DNA of 46,022 bases from Magnetospirillum sp. WYHS-4 (GCA_039908345.1 JAMOBD010000017.1:1-46022); one strand, 5' to 3'. Positions 7,659 to 19,366 are shown, counted from the stretch's first letter. Made by a program: numbers and translations. Notes: generated from the sequence alone by a model not told the origin.

Positions 7659-7853
7659 TTACCGCTTGCTGTCGGGCGTGCGGTCAATTGGCTTCCACCC
7701 ATGACCTGGTGTCGTAGTGGGTGGGAGCCGGGTGTTGTCGGGTACGGTCGCGTAGTTGGGCTTCTCACCGCCACGCGGGCCGACTTCCTGGTAGATGCCT
7801 CCGTCCCGGCGGGTATTGCTGCCGGGCGGAAGGGTGCCGCTCGTCTTGCTCAT
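7659..7853 (-). CDS. YjzC-like small protein
   Basis: A 64-residue, Pro/Gly-rich protein containing GGIYQEVGPRGG and LPPTTTPGHGWKPID, which matches the short YjzC-like proteins often found beside toxin or defence genes. An AGGAGA sits eight bases before the ATG. It lies 67 bases upstream of the XRE-ImmA/IrrE gene on the same strand and probably belongs to that operon. Its biochemical role is unknown; such proteins look largely unstructured apart from the GxYxxVGPRGG core. Confidence 0.7.
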   Translation of the reverse strand: MSKTSGTLPPGSNTRRDGGIYQEVGPRGGEKPNYATVPDNTRLPPTTTPGHGWKPIDRTPDSKR

Positions 7854-7956
7854 GGGAATCTCCTTTCATGAGCGGGGTTGACATGAAGCGGCCGAAAGGA
7901 TTCCTTGTAGGTGCGAACCGGATCGGGAAGCTTTCAACCGCTTGCCGTCGGAATGG

Positions 7957-7992
7957 GGGAGATGGCTGCCGTTGGCGGTCATCTCCCTTTTT
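7957..7992 (+). terminator. strong intrinsic terminator with no assigned plus-strand gene
   Basis: GGGAGATG (7957-7964) pairs with CATCTCCC (7980-7987), with an inner TGCC/GGCG pairing, and is followed by TTTTTC. This is a well-formed Rho-independent terminator for plus-strand transcription. No plus-strand gene is recognisable just upstream, so it ends either an RNA or a lost gene. Confidence 0.7.
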
Positions 7993-8076
7993 CGTCAAGC
8001 AGGGCTAAAATACGCAACCTCGGCGCGTCAATCAACAGGGTTGGTGTATATTTTCAAATATCCACATCATGTTGTG

Positions 8077-8298
8077 GGCCGTGACAATTTATGGCCGGCC
8101 GTGGAAGCCAGGAATTTTCGTCCTCCTGGTATCAAGGAAGGGAAACAGGCCGAGTTTCTGATGCACGAGTCGTTTCCCTGGTCGCTTGTTGCTCGCATCG
8201 GCGTTTACTCTCAAGCCGTCGCCGTTCAGGTTTCCGACGTCCTTCGGGATGCCGAGCACCGTCCCGCTGTCGAAATCCGGCGGGAGTGGTATTATTGA
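8077..8298 (+). pseudogene. darT: DarT toxin remnant (3' end only)
   Basis: In the frame ending at 8298, residues such as WPAVEARNFRPPGIKEGKQA, followed by FPWSLVARIGVYS and AEHRPAVEIRREWYY, match the last ~70 residues of DarT. DarT is the toxin that ADP-ribosylates thymidine in single-stranded DNA. The remnant keeps the KQAEFL segment, which carries the catalytic glutamate of studied DarT enzymes. It lacks the N-terminal two thirds, including the NAD-binding part. Similarity begins near 8077; upstream sequence reads as an AT-rich intergenic region. I conclude a 5' deletion. The stop lies 16 bases before darG, the normal darTG arrangement. Confidence 0.8.
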
Positions 8299-8314
8299 GC
8301 AGGGAGTTGTGGTC

Positions 8315-9376
8315 ATGATCGAGTTCAGGACGGGCGATATCCTTGCTGCGGATGTGGAAGCCCTGGTCAATACGGTCAATTGCGTCGGCATCATGGGCCG
8401 AGGAATCGCGCTTCAGTTCAAGAATGCGTTTCCCGCGAATTTCCACGCCTACGAATTAGCCTGCCAACAGGGTGGAGTTCAACCCGGCCGCATGTTCGTG
8501 TTCGAAACCCGAACCCTGACCAACCCGCGCTTCATCATCAATTTTCCCACCAAGAGGCACTGGCGCGGCAAGAGCCGTATGGAAGACATCAAGGCAGGTT
8601 TGGCGGCACTGGTCGAGGAAATCCACGCCAGGGGCATTCGTTCCATCGCTATTCCACCGCTTGGCAGCGGCCTCGGGGGCCTCAAGTGGGTTGACGTGCG
8701 CCCTCGTATCAAAGAAGCGTTGCAAGGTATTAATGACCTTGAAGTTGTTATCTATGAACCGGGAAAAGCGCCCCATTCTCGCCCAATGGCGGCCTCGCGA
8801 AACATTCCTGAGATGACACTTGGTCGGGCGGCGCTGGTGGTGCTCCTCGACCGCTACCTTCGGGGGCTGCTCGATCCGTTCGTGACCCTGCTGGAGGTCC
8901 ATAAACTCATGTACTTCATGCAGGAAGCCGGACAACCGCTCCGACTCCGCTATGTGCAGGCGCTTTACGGTCCTTATGCGGAAAACCTCCGCCATGTGCT
9001 TCGCGAGATCGAGGGACACCTTATTTCCGGCTATGCCGACGGTGGTGATGCTCCTGACAAGCAGCTTGAGCTTGTGCCGGGCGCGGTAAAGGACGCGAAC
9101 GCCTTCCTTCATGGCGACGACGAAACCCGCACCCGCTTCGAACGGGTCGCCGCCTTGGTCGATGGGTTCGAAACGCCATTCGGCTTGGAGCTTCTTTCGA
9201 CCGTCCACTGGGTTGTCGCTCACCAAGCCGCCGCGACCGCCGAAGACGTAATTGCCAAGGCCTATGCTTGGAACGAGCGCAAGAAACCGTTCAACCAACA
9301 TCAAATCCGTTTGGCGTTAGAGGTTCTTGCGGAAAAAGGATGGATTGATGCCCGTTTCGCGGCGCAGTCGGCGTGA
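8315..9376 (+). CDS. darG: DarG antitoxin (macrodomain DNA ADP-ribosylglycohydrolase)
   Basis: A 353-residue protein. The macrodomain (about 1-150) shows EALVNTVNCVGIMGRGIALQ, INFPTKRHWRGKSR and AIPPLGSGLGGLKW, as in DarG, which removes ADP-ribose from DNA. The C-terminal domain (about 165-350) contains LLEVHKLMYFMQEAGQPLRL and ALYGPYAENLRHVL, typical of the DarG part that binds DarT. AGGGAG precedes the ATG. The gene looks full length, although its toxin partner upstream is reduced to a fragment. An isolated DarG might protect against other DarT enzymes or simply be a relic. Confidence 0.9.
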   Translation: MIEFRTGDILAADVEALVNTVNCVGIMGRGIALQFKNAFPANFHAYELACQQGGVQPGRMFVFETRTLTNPRFIINFPTKRHWRGKSRMEDIKAGLAALVEEIHARGIRSIAIPPLGSGLGGLKWVDVRPRIKEALQGINDLEVVIYEPGKAPHSRPMAASRNIPEMTLGRAALVVLLDRYLRGLLDPFVTLLEVHKLMYFMQEAGQPLRLRYVQALYGPYAENLRHVLREIEGHLISGYADGGDAPDKQLELVPGAVKDANAFLHGDDETRTRFERVAALVDGFETPFGLELLSTVHWVVAHQAAATAEDVIAKAYAWNERKKPFNQHQIRLALEVLAEKGWIDARFAAQSA

Positions 9377-9452
9377 GGAAGCCCCCCTTGGCAGCGGAGT
9401 TCTCTTCCTCTAAAGAGGACGCCCCTGTGCCACCCTTGATCAGGAGCCGCCG

Positions 9453-10847
9453 ATGATCCCGCGCTACAGCCGGCCCGAGATGGCCGCCATCTGGGACCCC
9501 GCCAACAAGTTCCGCATCTGGTTCCAGATCGAGGCCCATGCCTGCGACGCCCTGGCCGGGCTGGGAGTCATTCCCAAGGAGGCCGCCAAGGCCGTGTGGG
9601 AGCGGGGCGACAAGCCCTACACCCCGGAGCGCATCGCCCGCATCGACGCCATCGAGCGCGAGACCCAGCACGACGTCATCGCCTTCCTGACCGAACTGGC
9701 CGAGCACGTGGGCGAGGAATCCCGCTTCATCCACCAAGGCATGACCTCGTCGGACGTCCTCGACACCTGCCTGGCCGTGCAGATGACCCAGGCCGCCGAC
9801 ATCCTGATCGCCGACCTGGACGGCCTGCTGGCGGCCCTGGAAAAGCGGGCCTTCGAATTCAAGGCGACGCCCTGCATGGGCCGCAGCCATGGCATCCACG
9901 CCGAACCCACGACCTTCGGCGTCAAGCTGGCCGGCCACTACGCCGAGTTCAAGCGCGACCGCGAGCGCATGGTGGCCGCCCGGGCGGAAATCGCCACCTG
10001 CGCCATTTCGGGGGCCGTCGGCACCTTCGCCAACATCGATCCCAGGGTCGAGGAATACGTGGCCGCCAAGCTGGGACTCGCGCCCGAACCGGTCTCCACC
10101 CAGGTCATTCCCCGCGACCGCCACGCCATGTTCTTCGCCACCCTGGCGGTGATCGCCAGCGGCCTGGAGCGCCTGGCCATCGAGGTCCGCCACCTGCAGC
10201 GCACCGAGGTGCGCGAGGCCCAGGAATACTTCGCGCCGGGGCAGAAGGGCTCGTCCGCCATGCCCCACAAGCGCAACCCCATCCTCACCGAGAACATCAC
10301 CGGCTTGGCCCGCGTGGTGCGCGGGGCGGTGGTGCCGGCGCTGGAGAACGTGGCGCTCTGGCACGAGCGCGACATCTCCCACTCCTCGGCGGAACGCATG
10401 ATCGGTCCCGACGCCACCGTGACCCTGGATTTCGCGCTCGCCCGCGCCACCGGCATGATCGCCAAGCTGGTGGTCTATCCGGCCAACATGATGGAGCACC
10501 TGAACAAGTTCGGCGGCATCCACGATTCGCAACGGGTTCTGCTGTTCCTTACCCAGAACGGGGTCTCGCGCGAGGACGCCTATAAGATCGTCCAGCGCAA
10601 CGCCATGAAGGTCTGGGGCAGCTTCGGCATCGATCCCGACCGGCCGGACGGCACGGTCGAATTGACGGCCGAGGATCGCGAGGCCGCCGGGCACGCCAAC
10701 CGCCTGATGTTCTTCCTGTCCAGGGATGCCGATGTCATGGCCAAGCTGGGGGGAAAAGCCCTGAAGGAACTTTTCGATGTCGATCCCATCGCTTACCACA
10801 CCCGCCAGGTGGACACGATCTTTCGGCGGGTGTTCGGGCGCTGCTGA
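9453..10847 (+). CDS. purB: adenylosuccinate lyase
   Basis: A 464-residue fumarase-superfamily enzyme that cleaves SAICAR and adenylosuccinate in purine synthesis. Clear motifs are [28 protein letters not shown] (catalytic His) and the signature loop [22 protein letters not shown] lies nine bases before the ATG. The protein is about 30 residues longer than most alphaproteobacterial PurB proteins. The extra length appears near the C-terminus after QRNAMKVWG, where [19 protein letters not shown] precedes the usual terminal region [15 protein letters not shown]. It borders the accessory island on its left and is convergent with the hemerythrin gene. Confidence 0.95.
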   Translation: MIPRYSRPEMAAIWDPANKFRIWFQIEAHACDALAGLGVIPKEAAKAVWERGDKPYTPERIARIDAIERETQHDVIAFLTELAEHVGEESRFIHQGMTSSDVLDTCLAVQMTQAADILIADLDGLLAALEKRAFEFKATPCMGRSHGIHAEPTTFGVKLAGHYAEFKRDRERMVAARAEIATCAISGAVGTFANIDPRVEEYVAAKLGLAPEPVSTQVIPRDRHAMFFATLAVIASGLERLAIEVRHLQRTEVREAQEYFAPGQKGSSAMPHKRNPILTENITGLARVVRGAVVPALENVALWHERDISHSSAERMIGPDATVTLDFALARATGMIAKLVVYPANMMEHLNKFGGIHDSQRVLLFLTQNGVSREDAYKIVQRNAMKVWGSFGIDPDRPDGTVELTAEDREAAGHANRLMFFLSRDADVMAKLGGKALKELFDVDPIAYHTRQVDTIFRRVFGRC

Positions 10848-10853
10848 CCGTAC

Positions 10854-11255
10854 CTATTCCTTCGCCAGATAGGACTTGTACTTCAAATCCTGCCCGACGA
10901 TGTGCTGGATCAGCCAGCGCGACAGGAAGTCCATGGTGTCCATGGCCTTGACCGAGGCCGGGTCGCGGTTGATCCGGTCCTGCAGCTCCATGACCTGCTG
11001 TACCAGCGCGGCATGGGCGGCCCTGTGGCTGTTGTAGTCCGGATAGCCGTTGACCCGGAGATAGTGTTCCTCGCGATCGAAGTGGAAGCGCGTGTAGGCC
11101 ACCAAGTCGTTCAGGACCCTGGCCAGCCGCTCCTGCTGGTCCACCGCCGCGAGCGAATCGTAGACTTGGTTGATCAGTGCCACCAGTTGCTTGTGGTGTT
11201 CGTCAAGTTCGGTCACGCCGACGCTCAGGTTCGGCTGCCATTCCAAATAGGCCAT
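10854..11255 (-). CDS. bacteriohemerythrin
   Basis: A 133-residue single-domain hemerythrin. Diiron ligands are visible in LDEHHKQLV, YTRFHFDREEHYLR, HRAAHAALV and LIQHIVGQDLKYKSYL. It reversibly binds O2 at the diiron site and is common in microaerophilic spirilla, where oxygen supply or sensing roles have been proposed. A strong GGAGGT precedes the start. It stands alone, convergent with purB and divergent from gyrA. The C-terminal domain of the 870-residue protein at 16754-19366 is a related hemerythrin. Confidence 0.92.
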   Translation of the reverse strand: MAYLEWQPNLSVGVTELDEHHKQLVALINQVYDSLAAVDQQERLARVLNDLVAYTRFHFDREEHYLRVNGYPDYNSHRAAHAALVQQVMELQDRINRDPASVKAMDTMDFLSRWLIQHIVGQDLKYKSYLAKE

Positions 11256-11440
11256 CTGGCCACCTCCCGAAGTTTCCCCATAGTTCCTTACGCCCCGCCG
11301 GGACTGGGAACAAGCCGGGATTTCACCCTATCTCAAATGGCGGATTCCCGCGCCTTGCCGCTGTTGTTTGCACTGCGAAAGCATGCTAGATTTCGTCCTT
11401 CTTCCGGAGATCGCACCGCCGGTTTCCCTTTTCCTGTGAA

Positions 11441-14217
<2,777 letters not shown>

Positions 14218-14221
<4 letters not shown>

Positions 14222-14763
14222 CTCGTCCGCTGATCGGCGTCTATCCGGGTACCTTCGATCCGCTGACCAACGGCCACATGGACATCATCGGCCGGGCCGT
14301 GCGGCTCTGCGACCGCCTGATCGTCGCCGTGGCCGCCAACGTGGGCAAGGGGCCGCTGTTTCCGGTCGCCGACCGGGTGGCGATGATCGAAGACGAGGTC
14401 GCCGGCCTACCCAACGGCTGGCCGGACCGCATCGAGGTGCGGGCCTTCGACAACCTCCTGATGCATTTCGTGCGCGAGGTGAAGGCCAGCATCATCCTGC
14501 GCGGCTTGCGTGCCGTTTCCGATTTCGAGTACGAGTTCCAGATGGCCGGCATGAATACCCGGCTCGACCCCAGCGTCGAAACGGTATTCCTCATGGCTTC
14601 GGAAAAGCAGCAGTTCATCGCATCGCGTTTCGTCAAGGAGATCGCTCGCCTGGGCGGGGACGTGGGCTCCTTCGTCACACCGCGGGTGCGCCAGAGGCTT
14701 GACGACCGGCTGCGGGAACTCGGACCGGACGGGTTGGATACCACGACACGGAATCCAGGTTAG
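14218..14763 (+). CDS. coaD: phosphopantetheine adenylyltransferase
   Basis: A 181-residue enzyme of coenzyme A synthesis that joins ATP and 4'-phosphopantetheine to form dephospho-CoA. It opens [20 protein letters not shown], with the T/HxGH nucleotidyltransferase motif (TNGHMD), and has [20 protein letters not shown] and [14 protein letters not shown]. The GTG start at 14218 overlaps the gyrA stop as GTGA, so the two are coupled. It is convergent with folK across about 115 bases that show no clear terminator. Confidence 0.95.
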
Positions 14764-14878
14764 CGATCCCTTGGTCTGGAGCGGCACGGGCCGATTTTTC
14801 CGCAAGGATTGACGCTTCTTTTTGTTCCGTCAGGGCGAGGCGGCGGGATCGACGCGCCCCGAAGCGGTTCCGGTAGCC

Positions 14879-15367
14879 CTAGCGGATCGCCTGGCACTCC
14901 TGACCGGCCGGCAAGGCGGCGATCAGGTCGTCCACTGACAAGCCCGATGACGGATGGCGCCAAGCCGGGGCCACTTCCTGCAAAGGCAGTAAGACGAAAG
15001 CCCGTTCGTTCAGGCGGGGATGGGGCAGCACCAGACCTTGGACCATGACACGCCCCTCGTAATCCAGCAAATCCAGGTCTAGAACACGGGGCGCGCCGGC
15101 CAGGCTCCGCACCCGGCCGAAATCGGCTTCGATGCCATGCAGCAAGGCGAGCAGGTCGACCGGCTCCAGGCCGGACTCCACCCGTACCACCCCGTTGACG
15201 AACCAGGGCTGATCGGAGGCGGGTACCGGAGCGCTGCGGAACCAGCGGGACCGCGCCGCCACCCGGACTCCCGCCCCTTCCAGGGCCGCCAACGCCGCCT
15301 CCAGAGTCCTTTGCGGCGGACCGAAGCGCGGGCTGTCCAGATTGGCGCCCAGGGCCACGAGGATCAT
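14879..15367 (-). CDS. folK: 2-amino-4-hydroxy-6-hydroxymethyldihydropteridine pyrophosphokinase
   Basis: A 162-residue HPPK that pyrophosphorylates 6-hydroxymethyl-dihydropterin in folate synthesis. It starts MILVALGANLDSPRFGPP and contains RSRWFRSAPVPASDQPWFVN, the Mg-binding APRVLDLDLLDYEG and LVLPHPRLNERAFVL. The ATG at 15367 fits the family start; an upstream TTG at 15421 would add 18 atypical residues. It diverges from the NYN gene and stands apart from other folate genes. Confidence 0.93.
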   Translation of the reverse strand: MILVALGANLDSPRFGPPQRTLEAALAALEGAGVRVAARSRWFRSAPVPASDQPWFVNGVVRVESGLEPVDLLALLHGIEADFGRVRSLAGAPRVLDLDLLDYEGRVMVQGLVLPHPRLNERAFVLLPLQEVAPAWRHPSSGLSVDDLIAALPAGQECQAIR

Positions 15368-15484
15368 CGTTTCACAAGCCTTTCCAATATCTTGGACGAG
15401 AGCCTTGCGGGATGTCGTCAAGCGTCCTACCTAATAGGATGCATTGGGGTGCCTCGTCATTTTTTTATCAAGGGATTTACCGCC

Positions 15485-16105
15485 ATGATGTTCTACCCAC
15501 AAGAAAGAGTCGGCCTTTTCATCGACGGCGCCAACCTCTACGCGGCGGCGCGGGCTTTGGGCTTCGACATCGACTACAAGCGGGTACTGGAGATCTTTGC
15601 CGCCAAGGGCCACCTGATCCGTGCCTTCTACTACACCGCCCTGGTCGAAGACCAGGAGTACTCGCCCATACGGCCGCTGGTCGACTGGCTCGATTATAAC
15701 GGCTACACCATGGTCACCAAGCCCACCAAGGAATTCACCGACGCCGCCGGACGGCGCAAGATCAAGGGCAACATGGACATCGAGCTGGCCATCGACGTCA
15801 TGGAGATGGCAGAGCACCTGGATCATATCGTCCTGTTCTCGGGCGACGGCGACTTCCGCCGCTTGGTCGAGGCCGTGCAGCGCAAGGGGGTGCGGGTCAC
15901 CGTGGTGAGCACCATCCGTTCCCAGCCGCCGATGGTGGCCGACGAACTGCGGCGCCAAGCCGATGTGTTCCTCGACCTGGAGGAATTGCGCCCCAGTATC
16001 GAACGGGCCGGCGGCCGCGAGCATGGTCCGCGCGAACCGCGCGAGATGATCCGCGACCGGTCGGACGCGCCCCTGCCCATGAACCCGGCCAGCGTGGACC
16101 TGTAG
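15485..16105 (+). CDS. NYN-domain (LabA/DUF88) putative ribonuclease
   Basis: A 206-residue NYN protein of the PIN-like nuclease superfamily. Conserved acidic motifs are RVGLFIDGANLYAAAR near residue 10, KGNMDIELAIDVMEMA in the middle and IVLFSGDGDFRRLVEAVQRKG. These arrange four aspartates for a metal-dependent RNA cleavage site. The C-terminal ~40 residues are charged and probably disordered. It is four bases upstream of the uracil-DNA glycosylase gene, so they are co-transcribed. This protein is widely conserved in alphaproteobacteria; its RNA target is not known to me. Confidence 0.9.
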   Translation: MMFYPQERVGLFIDGANLYAAARALGFDIDYKRVLEIFAAKGHLIRAFYYTALVEDQEYSPIRPLVDWLDYNGYTMVTKPTKEFTDAAGRRKIKGNMDIELAIDVMEMAEHLDHIVLFSGDGDFRRLVEAVQRKGVRVTVVSTIRSQPPMVADELRRQADVFLDLEELRPSIERAGGREHGPREPREMIRDRSDAPLPMNPASVDL

Positions 16106-16109
16106 GCCG

Positions 16110-16760
16110 GTGGCGCCGGGGCGGGACTGCGGCCTCTGCCCGCGCTTGGCGGATTTCCGCCAAGCCAACCGGCGGGCCTTTCCCGATTGGCACAATGCTC
16201 CGGTGCCTTCTTTCGGGAGCCTCGATGCGCGGCTTCTGGTCGTCGGGTTGGCGCCCGGCCTGAAGGGAGCCAACCGCACCGGCCGGCCTTTCACCGGCGA
16301 CTACGCCGGCGACCTTCTCTATGCCACCTTGCTGGAATTCGGGCTGGCGGAAGGAACCTACGGCGCGGCGGCCGACGATGGACTCGCCCTGAAGGACTGC
16401 AGGATCACCAATGCGGTGCGGTGCGTGCCCCCGGAAAACAAGCCCACGGGTCCCGAGGAAACCGCCTGTCGGTCCTTCCTGGCATCCGAACTGGCCGCCA
16501 TGCCCAACCTGAAGGTCCTAGTGGCCTTGGGTTCCCTTGCCCACAACGCGGTGCTGGCGGCCCTGGGCGAGAAAAAGAGCACCCGCCGCTTCGCCCACGC
16601 AGCCCATCACACCCTGAACGGTGGCTTGGCGCTGTTCGACAGCTACCACTGCTCCCGCTACAACACCAACACGAGGCGCCTCACCCCGGCGATGTTCCGC
16701 GACGTTTTTCATGCGGTCGCGGCAGGCCTAAATCGTTCGTCGGGACCGAACGGTCAGTAG
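16110..16760 (+). CDS. uracil-DNA glycosylase, family 5 (UdgB) type
   Basis: A 216-residue glycosylase that removes uracil and related lesions from DNA. Motif 1 is VVGLAPGLKGANRTGRPFTG and motif 2 is DSYHCSRYNTNTRRLTPAMF; both have the family-5 form. CGLCPRL near the N-terminus and AVRCVPPENKPTGPEE supply cysteines that suit the 4Fe-4S cluster of this family. The start is a GTG four bases after the NYN stop. The gene's end overlaps the convergent 870-residue fusion gene by seven bases. Confidence 0.9.
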   Translation: MAPGRDCGLCPRLADFRQANRRAFPDWHNAPVPSFGSLDARLLVVGLAPGLKGANRTGRPFTGDYAGDLLYATLLEFGLAEGTYGAAADDGLALKDCRITNAVRCVPPENKPTGPEETACRSFLASELAAMPNLKVLVALGSLAHNAVLAALGEKKSTRRFAHAAHHTLNGGLALFDSYHCSRYNTNTRRLTPAMFRDVFHAVAAGLNRSSGPNGQ

Positions 16761-19366
16761 ACGCCCTTGGCGTTGAGGAATCCGGCGTATTTGCGGTCTT
16801 CGGCCTGGATGTGATTGGCGATCCAGGTCTTGAGAAACTCCTGGAATTCCGGATCGTCCGCATTCGCACCGCCCATCAAACGGGCGCGCAGGCCATCCAT
16901 CTGACCAAGGAGCCGGCGATGCGAGGCCCGGTGGTCGTCCACCTCTGGATAGCCGTAGCACCGCATCAGATCTTCTTCCTGTTCGAAGTGGTAATGGGCG
17001 TAGTCGACCAGGAAATCCAGGGTCGCCAGAACCTTGGCATGATCCTGCCCGGCGGCCAGGGCGTCCGCCAGAGCCGCCGTGACCTCGAACAGCCTCTTGT
17101 GATGGATGTCGACGGCCTGGATGTTGACTCCGTACTCGTGGTGCCAAGCGATCCGGCGGCTGCCGTTGTCGTCGACCACCGCCCGGGTCCGCCGCTTCAG
17201 TGTTTCCAGGAGCTTCCAGCGCAAAGCCGGGATGTCCGCCAAGCGGCTGCCGGGCACCAGGAACAGGTCGGAGCGTTCGGTGGCGACGAAATGGAAGATG
17301 GTCGGCGTCCCGAATACCGCCTGCTCCTCCCCGAAGAAGTCGCCGGACTTCAAGATCTCCAGAACCTCGTCGCCCAACTGGCGATTCACCGAGCCGCACT
17401 TCACCATGAACAGGTTGCCGCTGCCGGCAATATCGATGGCCTCTCCCGCTTCCACCGACAGTCCTTGCAGCGCATGAACCAGGCCGTTGAGCACCACTCC
17501 CGAAACGCCGTCGCCGAACAGCCATGAGCCCCGCAGGAACAGGCGGTTTTCCTGCGTCATCAGCAGATCGGCCAGCAGGTCGTGGCGTTCGACGAATCCG
17601 CGATAGAGTTCGCCGGGAATACGCAAGGCCTGGACAAATCCCACCGCCCGATAGGTGGCCCCGGCGACGGTCTCGCGCAAGGCGGAGCCCTCGCCCGCCA
17701 GGGAACCGAAGAACAGCAGCCCCATGCCCCGCTGGTTGGACGTCAGACGTTCGACACTGCCGCCGAGAATCAGGAAGACGTCGTCGTGAGGTTGGCCCTC
17801 GCGGATCAGGATGGTCTCCGGGTTGAAGGTCGCCAGCGGCGCATTGAGCAGGAGGCGCAATCCGTGGCGCGGCACGTCCGGGAAATAGGCCGCCAACGCC
17901 TCGTGGGCCAAGCGGCGGGTGAAATCTGTATTGCCGGGAACCAGCACGTCGATGGTGCCGAAGGGGGCGCCGGAACCGATTCGCCGTTCCTCCTCGGTCA
18001 GGCGCCGGGCGGTATGGGCAAGGATGATCTTGCCCGACAGGTCATCCCGGAAGTCCTTGGCGACGCCATGGATCAGGCCCCCGCCAATGTCCAGCTTCTT
18101 GATGTCGGATCGCTCGGCGTAGGATTCGCGGATGCGTTCGAACCAGGCCCGGTCGAGGCCCGGCGCCGACGGATCGTCGGTCACCATGGATTCCAGCACA
18201 TCCAGGGAAACCATGTCGGCGAAATGGGCGTAGCTCCGGTAGCCCCCCACCCAAAGGGTGCGGAACAGGAAGATCGTGGTTTCCACCGGATGAGGCGAGA
18301 AAACCGGCTTCACTTCCAGCCCTTCGATGTCGTTCCACTGGTCTATCGCCAAGTCGTGGACATCGAAGTAGTCGCCGAACGTCGTTTCCTCGATGTCCAG
18401 CAGGGCTGCCAACTTCTTGGCCACCGAATGTCGCACCAGGGGTGTGGCGTAGTACTTGACCCGGTGGTCGCTGCGGATCAGGGCGGTCAGGCCGGCGAAA
18501 TGATCGTCGTGGGAATGGGTGTGGAAGATGCCTTCGATCTCGTTCAGGCCGATGCCCAACGCCTGCAGGGACGCCTGGATGTGCGGCCCCGCGTCGACCA
18601 GATAGAACTTGCCCTGGAAGACCAGTAGACTACCCATCGAGGGTCGGTTGAAATCCCAGCCGTCGCCCTCGCCCGTATGGATGACGGCGAAGTATTCCAG
18701 CCGCACCTCGTGGTTGCCCAAGGGATAGGGACATTCGTAGGTCTCGAACGGCCCCAGGTTGAGGTCGACGGCAACCCTCTCCTCGCCCAAGGCGAAGGTA
18801 TAGACGTTGAAGCTGGTACGCCGAACCGTCACCCCGCCCATCACTTCGACCGGCTCTCCCCCCAGGAACAGCGTGTCGATCAGATCGCCGGGATGGTGGA
18901 TGCGGCCGAAGGCGAAGCGCAGTTTGAGCCGCATCATGTCGCGCGCGGTCGCGGGATCGACGCCGGTCGCCTCGATTTCCTGCTCGGAAACCAGTCCATA
19001 GTTGCCCCTGTAGATGTACTGGAGCTGGGACTCGACCTGCTCGCGCAGGCCCATCAGGATCGGCTTGCGCCCGGTATTGCCGGGATGGCCGGGAATGATC
19101 ATCCCCTGGCGATAAAACATCTGCAGGACCGGGAATTCGGCCAGGTTGGCGAAGACGCCGTTCTGCAACATGACGTCGCCCAGCAGGATGGCGTTGGGGC
19201 CGGTCTCGAAGGCCACGCCCTGCGATTCCGTGGGAACGATCAGCCCACGCTTCATCAGGTGCTTGACCACATCGGCCGGGCACCCGCACAGCACGTGCAG
19301 GCCCGCTTCCGGTGCCTCCACCCAAAATACCCCATCGGTGACTTTTATCTTGCGAATTCTGGCCAT
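16754..19366 (-). CDS. beta-lactamase-fold / double cNMP-binding / hemerythrin fusion protein
   Basis: An 870-residue multidomain protein. After an N-terminal region, a metallo-beta-lactamase fold (about 180-450) carries HTHSHDDHFAGL (residues 282-293). Two cyclic-nucleotide-binding-like beta-rolls follow, at about 500-600 (ILIREGQPHDDVFLILGG) and 640-720 (GNLFMVKCGSVNRQ, then GDFFGEEQAVFG). A hemerythrin domain closes the protein (about 745-870), with VDIHHKRLF, YAHYHFEQEEDLM and IANHIQAEDRKYAGFL. A diiron or dizinc hydrolase-like site, nucleotide sensing and O2 binding in one chain suggest an oxygen- or redox-responsive regulator or enzyme. No transmembrane segment is evident. I know no established function for this combination. 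Confidence 0.88.
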   Translation of the reverse strand: MARIRKIKVTDGVFWVEAPEAGLHVLCGCPADVVKHLMKRGLIVPTESQGVAFETGPNAILLGDVMLQNGVFANLAEFPVLQMFYRQGMIIPGHPGNTGRKPILMGLREQVESQLQYIYRGNYGLVSEQEIEATGVDPATARDMMRLKLRFAFGRIHHPGDLIDTLFLGGEPVEVMGGVTVRRTSFNVYTFALGEERVAVDLNLGPFETYECPYPLGNHEVRLEYFAVIHTGEGDGWDFNRPSMGSLLVFQGKFYLVDAGPHIQASLQALGIGLNEIEGIFHTHSHDDHFAGLTALIRSDHRVKYYATPLVRHSVAKKLAALLDIEETTFGDYFDVHDLAIDQWNDIEGLEVKPVFSPHPVETTIFLFRTLWVGGYRSYAHFADMVSLDVLESMVTDDPSAPGLDRAWFERIRESYAERSDIKKLDIGGGLIHGVAKDFRDDLSGKIILAHTARRLTEEERRIGSGAPFGTIDVLVPGNTDFTRRLAHEALAAYFPDVPRHGLRLLLNAPLATFNPETILIREGQPHDDVFLILGGSVERLTSNQRGMGLLFFGSLAGEGSALRETVAGATYRAVGFVQALRIPGELYRGFVERHDLLADLLMTQENRLFLRGSWLFGDGVSGVVLNGLVHALQGLSVEAGEAIDIAGSGNLFMVKCGSVNRQLGDEVLEILKSGDFFGEEQAVFGTPTIFHFVATERSDLFLVPGSRLADIPALRWKLLETLKRRTRAVVDDNGSRRIAWHHEYGVNIQAVDIHHKRLFEVTAALADALAAGQDHAKVLATLDFLVDYAHYHFEQEEDLMRCYGYPEVDDHRASHRRLLGQMDGLRARLMGGANADDPEFQEFLKTWIANHIQAEDRKYAGFLNAKGVY

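Noticed and set aside
7942..8076. Upstream extension of the DarT frame as part of the toxin
   Set aside because: These codons run through the terminator and an AT-rich stretch and show no DarT similarity.
9172..9190. GGTTCGAA-like T-loop hinting at a tRNA
   Set aside because: No acceptor, D-arm or anticodon stem surrounds it; it is part of darG coding sequence.
9403..9418. TCCTCT-AA-AGAGGA hairpin before purB as a terminator or island end
   Set aside because: The stem is only six pairs with no T-tract, and no matching copy was seen at the island's left edge.
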